DNA from: Litorimonas sp964352855
GTDB taxonomy: Bacteria > Pseudomonadota > Alphaproteobacteria > Caulobacterales > Maricaulaceae
Assembly: GCA_964352855.1 (NCBI GenBank)
Contig: CAYGTR010000010.1
Location: 1 to 64,000 of the forward strand
Direction: 5' to 3'
Length of the DNA stretch: 64,000 nucleotides
Below, one piece after another: positions 44,361-52,282 of the stretch (positions are counted from its first letter, which is position 1; each line of letters starts with the position of its first letter). Below the pieces are notes generated by a model. It worked only from the letters and a program-made list of their open reading frames with translations. It was not told the DNA's origin and did not search any database. A program made the position numbers and the translations under genes.

Positions 44361-45901
44361 ATCTGACATCTTATATGCCCGCATGGTTATTTGAGCACGG
44401 CGCGGCCTTTTTGATTGCTGTGCCTTTAATATTGGCAGCTGTGACCGCCATTTTGCCAAGTCGCAAACTGGCCTGGTGGACGACGACTTTCATGACATTA
44501 GTTCTGGTTGTTGCAGCTATCGCTTTGGCGCAATATGAGCTTAATAACGGCTTGATGCTGTATGAATTGGGGGGTTGGGCGCCGCCTCACGGGATTTCTC
44601 TTATCATAGACGCGCTTTCTGCTCCGGTTTTGGTGCTGATTGCGGCGATGGCGTTGATTACAATGCTTTATGCAATGCCCGCCACAATTGCCGAAATTGA
44701 GCCTAAGAAACAGGCCCCGTTTTATGCTGCTTTTTTGCTCGCCATGGCGGGACTCATGGGCATGGTGGTGACAGGTGATGCGTTTAACGTTTTCGTTTTT
44801 CTCGAAGTCAGTTCCATCTCAACTTATGTTTTGGTCGCAATGGGGGCAAGCCGAGATCGACGTGCCTTGGTGGCGGCCTATAATTATCTCATTGTGGGGT
44901 CCATTGGGGCGACCTTTTTCGTGATTGGTATCGGCTTCCTCTATATGGAAACGGGCACGCTCAACATGGCGGATATTGCACGTGTGCTGTCTGAAAATGA
45001 TGGCGGATCGCGGGTCGCCATGGTTGCCTTTGGCTTCATCATTGTGGGCTTGGGCCTAAAGCTCGCCATGTTCCCGCTTCATAATTGGTTGCCGGGCGCT
45101 TATGCCTATGCACCAACACAGGTGACGGCATTTTTAGCCTCAACAGCCACAAAGGCGGCGCTATATTTGTTGCTTCGCTTCACTTTCTTCGTCTTTAATC
45201 CGGAATTTGATTATGTGGCCGCGACGCTGACTTATTTAATTATAGGCTTGGCTGTAGTGGGAATGGTGTTCACATCGTCTCAAGCAATTTTCCAAACAGA
45301 TGCTCGCCGCACTTTAGCGTTCTCATCGGTCGCCCAAGTTGGGTATATGTTGCTGGGTATTGGTATCGCCACGACGGCCAGTGTTGGGGCCGCTTATCTG
45401 CATCTTATCAATCATGCGATCATCAAAGGCGGTTTGTTCTTAGCCGTAGGCGCCATGTGGTATCGATTTGGGATTACGCGGACGTCTGATTTTCGGGGTT
45501 TATCAAAGACGATGCCTTGGACGATGGGAGCTTTCACCATTTGTGGTTTCTCATTGATAGGTGTGCCGTTCACGGCTGGCTTTGTATCCAAAGTCGCCTT
45601 GGCCGACGCCGCGGCATCGCAAGGTTATTGGTGGTCCGTGGGCGTGATTGTGCTGACGTCTATCCTCGCCATGATTTATATCGGGCGTATATTGATGACG
45701 GCTTATTTCCAAGACCCGCCAGAGATAAATGGGGTCAGAGTCGCCAGAAACGAAGCCCCGCTCATTATGCTTGCACCCATGTGGTTCTTGGCGATTGCCT
45801 CTATCGTGATCGGCATGAATCTTTTTGGCGCTTCTGATATTATTGTCGGCGCGTCTGAACGGGCTGCGGAAGCCCTGTTGATGGCAGGAGGGCCAAAATA
45901 A
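44357..45901 (+). CDS. mrpD: Mrp-type antiporter subunit D (NuoM/N-like, first paralogue)
   Basis: A 514-residue protein with about 14 helices. It keeps the proton-antiporter residues: Glu in FVFLEVSSIS (TM5), Lys in LGLKLAMFPLHNWLPGAY (TM7), Lys in STATKAALYLLLRF (TM8) and Lys in FVSKVALAD (TM12). It shares one base with the following gene start. Confidence 0.93.
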   Translation: MNLTSYMPAWLFEHGAAFLIAVPLILAAVTAILPSRKLAWWTTTFMTLVLVVAAIALAQYELNNGLMLYELGGWAPPHGISLIIDALSAPVLVLIAAMALITMLYAMPATIAEIEPKKQAPFYAAFLLAMAGLMGMVVTGDAFNVFVFLEVSSISTYVLVAMGASRDRRALVAAYNYLIVGSIGATFFVIGIGFLYMETGTLNMADIARVLSENDGGSRVAMVAFGFIIVGLGLKLAMFPLHNWLPGAYAYAPTQVTAFLASTATKAALYLLLRFTFFVFNPEFDYVAATLTYLIIGLAVVGMVFTSSQAIFQTDARRTLAFSSVAQVGYMLLGIGIATTASVGAAYLHLINHAIIKGGLFLAVGAMWYRFGITRTSDFRGLSKTMPWTMGAFTICGFSLIGVPFTAGFVSKVALADAAASQGYWWSVGVIVLTSILAMIYIGRILMTAYFQDPPEINGVRVARNEAPLIMLAPMWFLAIASIVIGMNLFGASDIIVGASERAAEALLMAGGPK

Positions 45902-47391
45902 TGGTCTTCACGGCTGAACTTGCTTTGTTGCTTCTGCTGCTCATACCTTTGACAGCGGCTATATTAATTCCTCTCGCAGGAAAGGTGTTACCCAATATTC
46001 GTGAAGCTATCACCTTTGTCGCCGGAATCGCTCTTCTCGCGACCGTTATTTATCTCTGTCGCGAGGTTGCCGTGGGGGGGCGTCCTGAACTTCTCTTGGG
46101 AACATTTGCAGGTAATTTTGAAGTTAAATTCAAACTTGAACCCCTCGGAGCAACCTTTGCTGCTATTGCCAGCTCTTTATGGATCGTGAACTCCGTCTTC
46201 ACGCTCGGCTACATGCGTGGGAATAAAGAAAAAAACCAGACGCGTTTCTATGCCTTTGTCGCTCTTGCAATTGCTGCTGCGATGGGTGTTGCGGCTTCGG
46301 CCAATCTCATTACGCTTTTCATATTCTATGAAGCCCTGACGATTTCGACGTTCCCGTTGGTCTCTCACAAGGGTGATGCCAAGGCCCGTAAAGGCCTTAA
46401 GATTTATGCATTGATTTTGATGGGCACATCTTTGGCCTTCTTGCTCCCCGCTATTATCGGTACACATGTTATTGCGGGCACAACAGAATTTATGGTCGGA
46501 GGTGTATTCCCCGAAGGGACATCTCTGCTTGCCACCTCTATCCTCTTGTTCCTGTTTGCCTTTGGGATTGCCAAAGCGGCGCTGATGCCTGTGCATCCGT
46601 GGCTGCCCAATGCGATGGTTGCACCGACGCCGGTATCGGCTTTACTCCACGCGGTCGCCGTTGTGAAAGCGGGTGTATTTACAATGCTGAAAGTCGTGGT
46701 CTTTACATTCGGGCCATCCTTGGCGGCGGAAACACCTGCCAGCACAATACTGTCTTGGGTCGCGGCGATTTCGATTGTTCTCGCTTCAGTGATCGCCTTA
46801 CGTCAGGATAATCTGAAAGCGCGATTGGCTTATTCGACAGTCTCGCAGCTCTCCTATATTACGCTGGGCGCCATGCTCGCCGCGCCCATGGCGATTATTG
46901 GCGGTGGCTTGCAGATTGTCATGCATGCTTGGGGTAAGATCACGCTCTTTATGTGCGCAGGCGCGATTTATACAATTTCTCACCGCACAAATGTTTCACA
47001 GCTGGACGGCTTAGGTCGCACGATGCCATGGGTGTTCGGCGCATTTTTGGTCGGAGCTGTCTCAATTATTGGCATTCCCCCTATGGGCGGCTCTTGGCCG
47101 AAATTCTTCCTCATGGCAGGGGCGCTTGATAGCGGGAAGGGCATATTGATTGCAGCCCTGATAGCTTCCTCTATCTTGAATATTATCTATCTTATTCCGA
47201 TTGCCGTACGGGGCTTTATGAAACCGCCTGTAGATGCGGAGGCCGATAAACTTATTGGCTTTGAGCGTAAAAAACATATTTGGGTCATTATCCCGCCGGT
47301 CTTCACCGCTTTAGGGAGTCTTGTGCTCTTCTTTTATGCGGGCGGAATTGTGGATTTCCTCAAACCCATCTTACCAGGGGGGCTCTCGTAA
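45901..47391 (+). CDS. NuoL/M-like antiporter subunit (second paralogue)
   Basis: A 496-residue homologue of MrpA/MrpD with about 14 helices. The key residues are the Glu in FIFYEALTISTF, the Lys in FGIAKAALMPVHPWLPNAM, the Lys in AVVKAGVFTMLKVV, and a Lys in GGSWPKFFLMAGA. It opens without the long NuoL-type C-terminal helix. It is likely to fill the place normally held by the N-terminal part of MrpA. Confidence 0.9.
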   Translation: MVFTAELALLLLLLIPLTAAILIPLAGKVLPNIREAITFVAGIALLATVIYLCREVAVGGRPELLLGTFAGNFEVKFKLEPLGATFAAIASSLWIVNSVFTLGYMRGNKEKNQTRFYAFVALAIAAAMGVAASANLITLFIFYEALTISTFPLVSHKGDAKARKGLKIYALILMGTSLAFLLPAIIGTHVIAGTTEFMVGGVFPEGTSLLATSILLFLFAFGIAKAALMPVHPWLPNAMVAPTPVSALLHAVAVVKAGVFTMLKVVVFTFGPSLAAETPASTILSWVAAISIVLASVIALRQDNLKARLAYSTVSQLSYITLGAMLAAPMAIIGGGLQIVMHAWGKITLFMCAGAIYTISHRTNVSQLDGLGRTMPWVFGAFLVGAVSIIGIPPMGGSWPKFFLMAGALDSGKGILIAALIASSILNIIYLIPIAVRGFMKPPVDAEADKLIGFERKKHIWVIIPPVFTALGSLVLFFYAGGIVDFLKPILPGGLS

Positions 47392-47738
47392 TGACGGATC
47401 AACAACGAGAGACATCAGAACATGCTGCAGAGGGTATTCACCCCGTTGCAAAATATTTTTTGTTCTTAGGTAAAGACTCCGTCAAGCGGAACTTCATGTG
47501 GCTCCCTTTGGCGGGAATTATAGTGACTGTTATTCTTGGGATTATGCATCCTCTAAAACATCCTGCGCCGTGGGAAGTCTTCCCTGGGTCTTGGGCTGTC
47601 TTTGGCTTTATCGCTTATTCGATTATCGTCTTTACTGCGCCTGTTTTATTTAAACTGCTTGCGCGGGATGAGAGCTACTACGGCGAGGGTGGCTTGCCTG
47701 ATCCCGATTACTCGACTGAACATGAGGGAGAACATTAA
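47391..47738 (+). CDS. Small Mrp-operon membrane subunit of unknown family
   Basis: A 115-residue protein with two membrane helices (FMWLPLAGIIVTVILGIMH and AVFGFIAYSIIVFTAPVLF) and a charged N-terminus. The ATG at 47391 shares a base with the previous stop; the frame from 47280 lies inside the previous gene. It ends in acidic residues. No known subunit name was recognised; its fixed position between two antiporter-like subunits says it belongs to the complex. Confidence 0.75.
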   Translation: MTDQQRETSEHAAEGIHPVAKYFLFLGKDSVKRNFMWLPLAGIIVTVILGIMHPLKHPAPWEVFPGSWAVFGFIAYSIIVFTAPVLFKLLARDESYYGEGGLPDPDYSTEHEGEH

Positions 47739-49486
47739 TGTTTGACCTTATGAATATTAACCCGGGTCTTTGGGTTATTTTGGCCGGTTTGGTTTGCACG
47801 CTTATTCCCAAAAGCCCGGCCACGCATTATACGCGAAAGCTTTTACTGATTGCCACGCCCATATTTGCCGGTTGGCTTATCTATCAGATGCATGCGATTG
47901 AACCGAATTATATTCGGGGCATACTGACCTTCGGCAATATAGAGCTCACGACCTTACGCATCGATGGCCTGTCGCTGGTCTGGGGCTTGTTGTTCTGTTT
48001 AGCGGGCATCATTAACGGCATTTACGGTCTGCATGAGAAATGCCGTATCACGGATAGCTCGGCCCTGATTTACACAGGGGCGGCGATTGCGGGTGTGTTG
48101 TCGGGCGACATGATTACCCTGTTTATTTTCTGGGAGCTTACGGCGATTTCATCAGTTTTCCTTGTCTGGAAAGGCGGCGAACGGGCCTATGCGGCGGGTA
48201 TGCGCTATTTAGCGGTGCAAGTTCTGTCTGGTGTCTTGCTTTTGGGCGGGGCCGTTATGGTGGCGCAAGATCGCGGCGGTGACTTCATGTTCACCTTTAT
48301 TGGATTGGACACGCCGGGCGGGTGGTTGATGCTGATTGCTATGGGTATAAAATGTGGCTTCCCGCTGCTGCATAACTGGATGCAGGATGCTTATCCAAAA
48401 GCCTCGATTACAGGGACGGTAATTTTGGCATCATTCACCACAAAGTTCGCGATTTACGCCTTGGCACGTGGTTTTGAAGGCGTCGATATCCTGATTTGGA
48501 TCGGGGCGATTATGACCTGTTTCCCGGTCTTCTTTGCCGTAGTCGAAAACGATCTGCGCCGCGTTTTGGCTTATTCACTGAATAACCAACTCGGCTTTAT
48601 GGTCTGCGGCATCGGCATTGGCGGCGCGCTGGCGATGAACGGTGTTGTGGGGCAGGTCTTCGTCCATGTCATCTTTAAGGGCTTGCTCTTCATGTCCATC
48701 GGCGCGGTGATGTACCGCACGGGCACGGCCAAGGCCTCAGAACTTGGTGGGCTGTTCCGCTCCATGCCTTACACAGCCGTTCTGTGTATGATCGGTGCAG
48801 GGTCGATTGCAGCCTTCCCACTGCTGGCCGCCTTTGTCACCAAAGCGATGATTTTGGCCGCAGCGATTGAAGAACATCTCTGGATACCGTTTGCAATGAT
48901 GCTCTTTGCCTCTGCCGGTGTGATGGAACATTCCGGGATTAAAGTCCCGCATTTCACCTTCTTCGCCCATGACAGCGGACGGCGCGTGAAAGAAGCGCCT
49001 TGGAACATGCTGCTGGCTATGAGCCTCGCAGGTATCTTATGTATTGTTTTGGCGTGGCCGTTCGGTGGCTATCAAATGCTTTATGCGCTAATGCCCTTCC
49101 CGATGGAAGAGGCCTACAAACCTTACACTTGGGATCATGTTGTCTTCCAGCTGCAGCTACTTTTTGCGGCCATTTTCGCGTTCACCTTGCTCAAGCGCTA
49201 CGGTGTTTACCCCGCTGAGCGCCGCGCAGAGATTTTGGACTTTGACTGGGTGTATCGTCGGGTCGGCTTAGATACGGTGAAATGGACTTCTGCTATGTGG
49301 GACCGTATGAACGTCCATGTGAAACGTTTCAGCGATAAGACCTTGAGTGAGCTCGGACGTAAATTCTATCAAGTCTTTAGTCCTGCAGGCGCGATGAGTG
49401 AAGCGACCCCTTCAGGTCTTTCAGCCGTGCTGACCGCAGGCATGCTCCTGCTCACCTTAATTGTTATCTATGTCCTCGGGGCTTAG
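47738..49486 (+). CDS. NuoL/M-like antiporter subunit (third paralogue)
   Basis: A 582-residue homologue with about 14 helices plus a long C-terminal extension ending in one more helix. It keeps Glu in FIFWELTAISS, Lys in MGIKCGFPLLHNWMQDAY, Lys in TTKFAIYALAR and Lys in AFVTKAMILA. The cytoplasmic segment before the final helix (LDTVKWTSAMWDRMNVHVK) may be a lateral helix that braces the complex. It closes the ten-gene run before mucR. Confidence 0.9.
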   Translation: MFDLMNINPGLWVILAGLVCTLIPKSPATHYTRKLLLIATPIFAGWLIYQMHAIEPNYIRGILTFGNIELTTLRIDGLSLVWGLLFCLAGIINGIYGLHEKCRITDSSALIYTGAAIAGVLSGDMITLFIFWELTAISSVFLVWKGGERAYAAGMRYLAVQVLSGVLLLGGAVMVAQDRGGDFMFTFIGLDTPGGWLMLIAMGIKCGFPLLHNWMQDAYPKASITGTVILASFTTKFAIYALARGFEGVDILIWIGAIMTCFPVFFAVVENDLRRVLAYSLNNQLGFMVCGIGIGGALAMNGVVGQVFVHVIFKGLLFMSIGAVMYRTGTAKASELGGLFRSMPYTAVLCMIGAGSIAAFPLLAAFVTKAMILAAAIEEHLWIPFAMMLFASAGVMEHSGIKVPHFTFFAHDSGRRVKEAPWNMLLAMSLAGILCIVLAWPFGGYQMLYALMPFPMEEAYKPYTWDHVVFQLQLLFAAIFAFTLLKRYGVYPAERRAEILDFDWVYRRVGLDTVKWTSAMWDRMNVHVKRFSDKTLSELGRKFYQVFSPAGAMSEATPSGLSAVLTAGMLLLTLIVIYVLGA

Positions 49487-49498
49487 GGTGTTAGGCGG

Positions 49499-49921
49499 GT
49501 GAGTGAAGAGGACGAAAAAGTCTCAAAGGATGTGCTCCTTGCGCATATGTCTAATATTGCCGCCGCCTATTTTACCAATCATACTGTTGCTCCAAAAGAT
49601 ATTCCGCAGGTTCTGGAGACTATTTATGAGGGCTTAGTTGCTGTTGTCGTGAATGAAGACGAGGTTGCCGACGCGGAGCTGCAGGAACCTGCCGTGCCGA
49701 TAGAAGAGTCGTTAAGTGACGATACGATTATCTGTCTCGAAGATGGCTTGCCTTTCCAATCTCTCAAGCGGCATTTACGTGTAAAATATGACATGACGCC
49801 CGAGGTGTATCGTAAGAAGTGGGGCTTGCCGTCTGATTATCCAATGGTTGCTCCCGCCTATGCAAGGCGGCGATCTGAACTTGCCAAGCGGACGGGGCTG
49901 GGGAAAAACAGACCGACTTGA
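49499..49921 (+). CDS. MucR family regulator with incomplete zinc site
   Basis: A 140-residue protein with the Ros/MucR domain: CLEDGLPFQSLKRHLRVKYD, then MTPEVYRKKWGLPSDYPMVAP and RRSELAKRTGLGK. Classic members bind zinc through Cys2His2; here the second Cys is Asp (CLED) and the second His is Lys or Tyr (HLRVKYD), so only one Cys and one His are kept. Zinc-less Ros-like proteins exist in Mesorhizobium, so it may still bind AT-rich DNA. The GTG start at 49499 follows the third antiporter-like gene by 12 bases. Confidence 0.85.
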   Translation: MSEEDEKVSKDVLLAHMSNIAAAYFTNHTVAPKDIPQVLETIYEGLVAVVVNEDEVADAELQEPAVPIEESLSDDTIICLEDGLPFQSLKRHLRVKYDMTPEVYRKKWGLPSDYPMVAPAYARRRSELAKRTGLGKNRPT

Positions 49922-50000
49922 TTCGTCTCTCGCTCTTAAAATTTTAATATACTTATCTAAGGGTGTGAGCCTGACGATCTCTTTCACTGCCAGTCGTTGA

Positions 50001-50020
50001 TTGAATCGGAACCGATTCAA
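50001..50020. promoter_or_regulatory. 20-bp palindrome upstream of the PAS_5 gene
   Basis: TTGAATCGG and CCGATTCAA are reverse complements around an AA centre (18 of 20 positions symmetric). It lies about 80 bases after mucR and 117 before the PAS_5 start. It may be an operator; no known regulator matched. Confidence 0.42.
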
Positions 50021-50047
50021 AAAACAGGGTCTTTCTCCGCTTAAACC

Positions 50048-50063
50048 CTAATTTATAGTTAAC
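50048..50063 (+). promoter_or_regulatory. Near-consensus CtrA box upstream of the PAS_5 gene
   Basis: CTAA-N7-TTAAC at 50048-50063 differs from the consensus TTAA-N7-TTAAC by one base and lies 74 bases before the ATG at 50137. It suggests that the GTA-side regulators are cell-cycle controlled. Confidence 0.42.
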
Positions 50064-50136
50064 AAATCATTGAAGCAGGACTCTGCATACTCAATACATA
50101 CTCAAAGGCTGATAGGGCAGTCTCCGGGGAGGTTTT

Positions 50137-50640
50137 ATGATTGAGGGTAACGCGTTGAGGCATCAGATGGTGCTTCCGCAGCAGCAAAAAATTTACGACT
50201 ATTGGCGCTCAAAATGTCGGGCGGGGGCATTCCCTTCTCGCAACGATATTCTTCCTGAAGATATTGGGAAATTGCTGCCGACGACTACAATCACAGAGGT
50301 GAGTCAAGACACAGGCCGTTACCATATTCGTCTTGCGGGTACAGGCTTTTGGAATTTATTCAATGATGAAATTCAAGGTCGTCATATTGATGAGTTACCC
50401 ATCGGATGTCGCAGCGCCTATTGGAAATCCATATTGGATAAGATTGTTCTAAACAAACGTCCTTATGTCGGCGTGACTCGCCCGGGTACGCCGAACGGTG
50501 GGCATTTGGCGCAATTCTGGATTCGCCTGCCGCTAGCGGACAACGGCCATAATGTAACAATGATCCTCGGTTATGACCATTTTGTCAAAATGGATGCCAG
50601 TACCCAGATGAGCTTAAAGGCTAATAAAATTTACGCTTAA
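50137..50640 (+). CDS. PAS_5 domain protein
   Basis: A 167-residue cytoplasmic protein that is essentially one PAS_5 domain: YDYWRSKCRAGAFPSRNDI, then PEDIGKLLPTTTI, GRYHIRLAGTGFWNLFNDEI and AQFWIRLPLADNGHNV. PAS_5 proteins of alphaproteobacteria often lack an output domain and act by protein contact. GGAGG lies five bases before the ATG. It sits directly ahead of the GTA activator pair, so it may sense a signal for it; that is inference. Confidence 0.82.
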   Translation: MIEGNALRHQMVLPQQQKIYDYWRSKCRAGAFPSRNDILPEDIGKLLPTTTITEVSQDTGRYHIRLAGTGFWNLFNDEIQGRHIDELPIGCRSAYWKSILDKIVLNKRPYVGVTRPGTPNGGHLAQFWIRLPLADNGHNVTMILGYDHFVKMDASTQMSLKANKIYA

Positions 50641-50774
50641 TATCAAAGCTTTAGCTAAATGCTTCGTTCACATACGGCGCTTAGATGTTGACTCTTTGTT
50701 CTAAAATATAGGAATATAATCCTCACTTAGTGATGTTGGCCTATTATGGCTCAAATACACGAATTGGAGGATGT

Positions 50775-51143
50775 ATGAGACGCCATAGACAAAGCCCAAA
50801 CCCCGCTATTTTGGCGAACCAAGTCTATCAAACCAATATTGTTGTGGCGGCTGTCTCGCTTGAATTTGGCCTGACCGAGCTAAATCTCACTCATCCCAAA
50901 AAACACAGCCCACATCTGCGGTTTGCCCGACAAGTTGCCATGTATCTTGCCCATGTTGTCTATGAATTAAACCATACGCATGTGGCACGACTTTTCGCCA
51001 AAGACAGATCCACCGTCAGTCATGCCTGTAAAGTTGTCGAAGAGAGCCGAGAGGACCAACTCTTTGATCTGAAGCTTATTCGCCTTGAAAATTTTCTGCG
51101 ACAAGCCCCGCGCCCTGTTATCTCTCATGAGGTGGCGGCCTAG
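50775..51143 (+). CDS. DnaA-domain-IV-like HTH protein (GafY/GafA N-part-like)
   Basis: A 122-residue DNA-binding protein. The HTH is that of DnaA domain IV: FARQVAMYLAHVVYELNHTHVARLF followed by DRSTVSHACKVVEE, where DRSTVSHA stands for the DHSTVLHA of DnaA. A related domain, as I recall, occurs in the N-terminal part of the GTA activator GafA of Rhodobacter and in GafY of Caulobacter. The ATG at 50775 follows GGAGG by four bases. Its stop and the next ATG are adjacent (51143/51144), so the two proteins are cotranslated and probably work together on the GTA promoter. Confidence 0.78.
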   Translation: MRRHRQSPNPAILANQVYQTNIVVAAVSLEFGLTELNLTHPKKHSPHLRFARQVAMYLAHVVYELNHTHVARLFAKDRSTVSHACKVVEESREDQLFDLKLIRLENFLRQAPRPVISHEVAA

Positions 51144-51911
51144 ATGATCACTTATAAGCAAACCCAAATCTTACGCCAATTATTGCATCATAAAGCGTCC
51201 ATTAATGTCGCCGATGGCTGCGATGCCTTTCCGGCGCATCCGAATGGCGACCGTCGAAAACGTCCGGCCTTTTGGGTGTCCGCGGCGGATTTACTAGCGT
51301 TGAAATCATACGGGTCAATTGAATTAGGGGTGTCAGGCTATGAAGTCGTGCCGTCGGTCAAACGTCGTTTGCTCAAGGGTAAAAATGAGACCGTGTCCCA
51401 ACAGCATTATGATCTTCAAGAGCAAGAGTTTTATGTCGCGGGCGGCGTGAAACGTGCTGCACGCGTCAACCGACGCCTATCCGCTTTAGACCGCCTTGCG
51501 CATCGCACGGATATGAACGGTCATCCGCTTTTGGATGCGAGTTTGATTGAGGCGGGTCTGCGTCTTGCGCGGGATTATCATGGCTCCGGTCATGGTATTG
51601 CCCCCACACAACGCTATGAGAGTGCGGGCGTTGACGATGGACGCGGCGGTAACCGGGTCGAAGATCAATTCATTCGTGCAACAGACGCTAAAGCCCGTTT
51701 ACGGGCTGCGAGAGACGCAATGGGAACAGGTTTAGACACAGCCGTTATTGCTGTTTGCTGTCTGGATCAGTCCTTAGACGCTGTTGAGCAGGCCGAGCAA
51801 TGGGCGAGCGGAACAGGTCTGACAATTTTGAAAATGGGTCTTTCGCGCTTAGCTGAACATTACGGAACAGTGGCAGGCATGCAGCCGGATTATAAAAAGG
51901 CCAGACGATGA
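51144..51911 (+). CDS. DUF6456 protein (GafZ/GafA C-part-like)
   Basis: A 255-residue protein. The N-terminal half has a winged-helix feel (TYKQTQILRQLLHHKASINV). The C-terminal half is DUF6456: ALDRLAHRTDMNGHPLLDAS, LIEAGLRLARDY, then ARLRAARDAMGTGLDTAVIAVCC, DAVEQAEQWASG and LGLSRLAEHYG-type residues. Proteins of this kind include GafZ-like factors proposed to act as transcription antiterminators of GTA operons. It overlaps the following small gene by four bases (ATGA). Confidence 0.75.
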   Translation: MITYKQTQILRQLLHHKASINVADGCDAFPAHPNGDRRKRPAFWVSAADLLALKSYGSIELGVSGYEVVPSVKRRLLKGKNETVSQQHYDLQEQEFYVAGGVKRAARVNRRLSALDRLAHRTDMNGHPLLDASLIEAGLRLARDYHGSGHGIAPTQRYESAGVDDGRGGNRVEDQFIRATDAKARLRAARDAMGTGLDTAVIAVCCLDQSLDAVEQAEQWASGTGLTILKMGLSRLAEHYGTVAGMQPDYKKARR

Positions 51912-52282
51912 ACGCTTTTAATGATGAGGTGTTAGGTGTGGCCATAAAACGACTTCTCGAAGACATCGCACACTTGAGCGCTAAGGGGGAGGTGGATCCG
52001 GCCCTTAGCCATGGGAGTGAAGAGGGCAAGGCCTTTCACGAGCTTTTGGAGAAAAGAGCCAGAAGCGTGACCGTAGCCATTAAGGCCTGTGCGGATCTTT
52101 TGGACTTAAATGATAAGACAGAGAAAAGACACAATGACTCCCAATATACGCGACTTGAAGACCTGCCCCCTCTCAACCCTGAAGACGAAGCTTGGCTTAA
52201 ACAAGAATTCTATTCTCTCGCAAACCGTGTGTCACTCGCAAACGGAAATGGACCAGTTTTGGCACGCCCTATCGACAAATAA
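51908..52282 (+). CDS. GTA small protein, probable small terminase (RcGTA g1 position)
   Basis: A 124-residue, mostly helical protein in the place of RcGTA g1, which has been described as the TerS small subunit. It has two predicted helices (VAIKRLLEDIAHLSAKGEV and ARSVTVAIKACADLLDL) and a polar C-terminus. The start overlaps the previous stop by four bases, and its 3' end overlaps the large-terminase start by 35 bases. Homology is not obvious from the sequence; the call rests on position and shape. Confidence 0.6.
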   Translation: MNAFNDEVLGVAIKRLLEDIAHLSAKGEVDPALSHGSEEGKAFHELLEKRARSVTVAIKACADLLDLNDKTEKRHNDSQYTRLEDLPPLNPEDEAWLKQEFYSLANRVSLANGNGPVLARPIDK

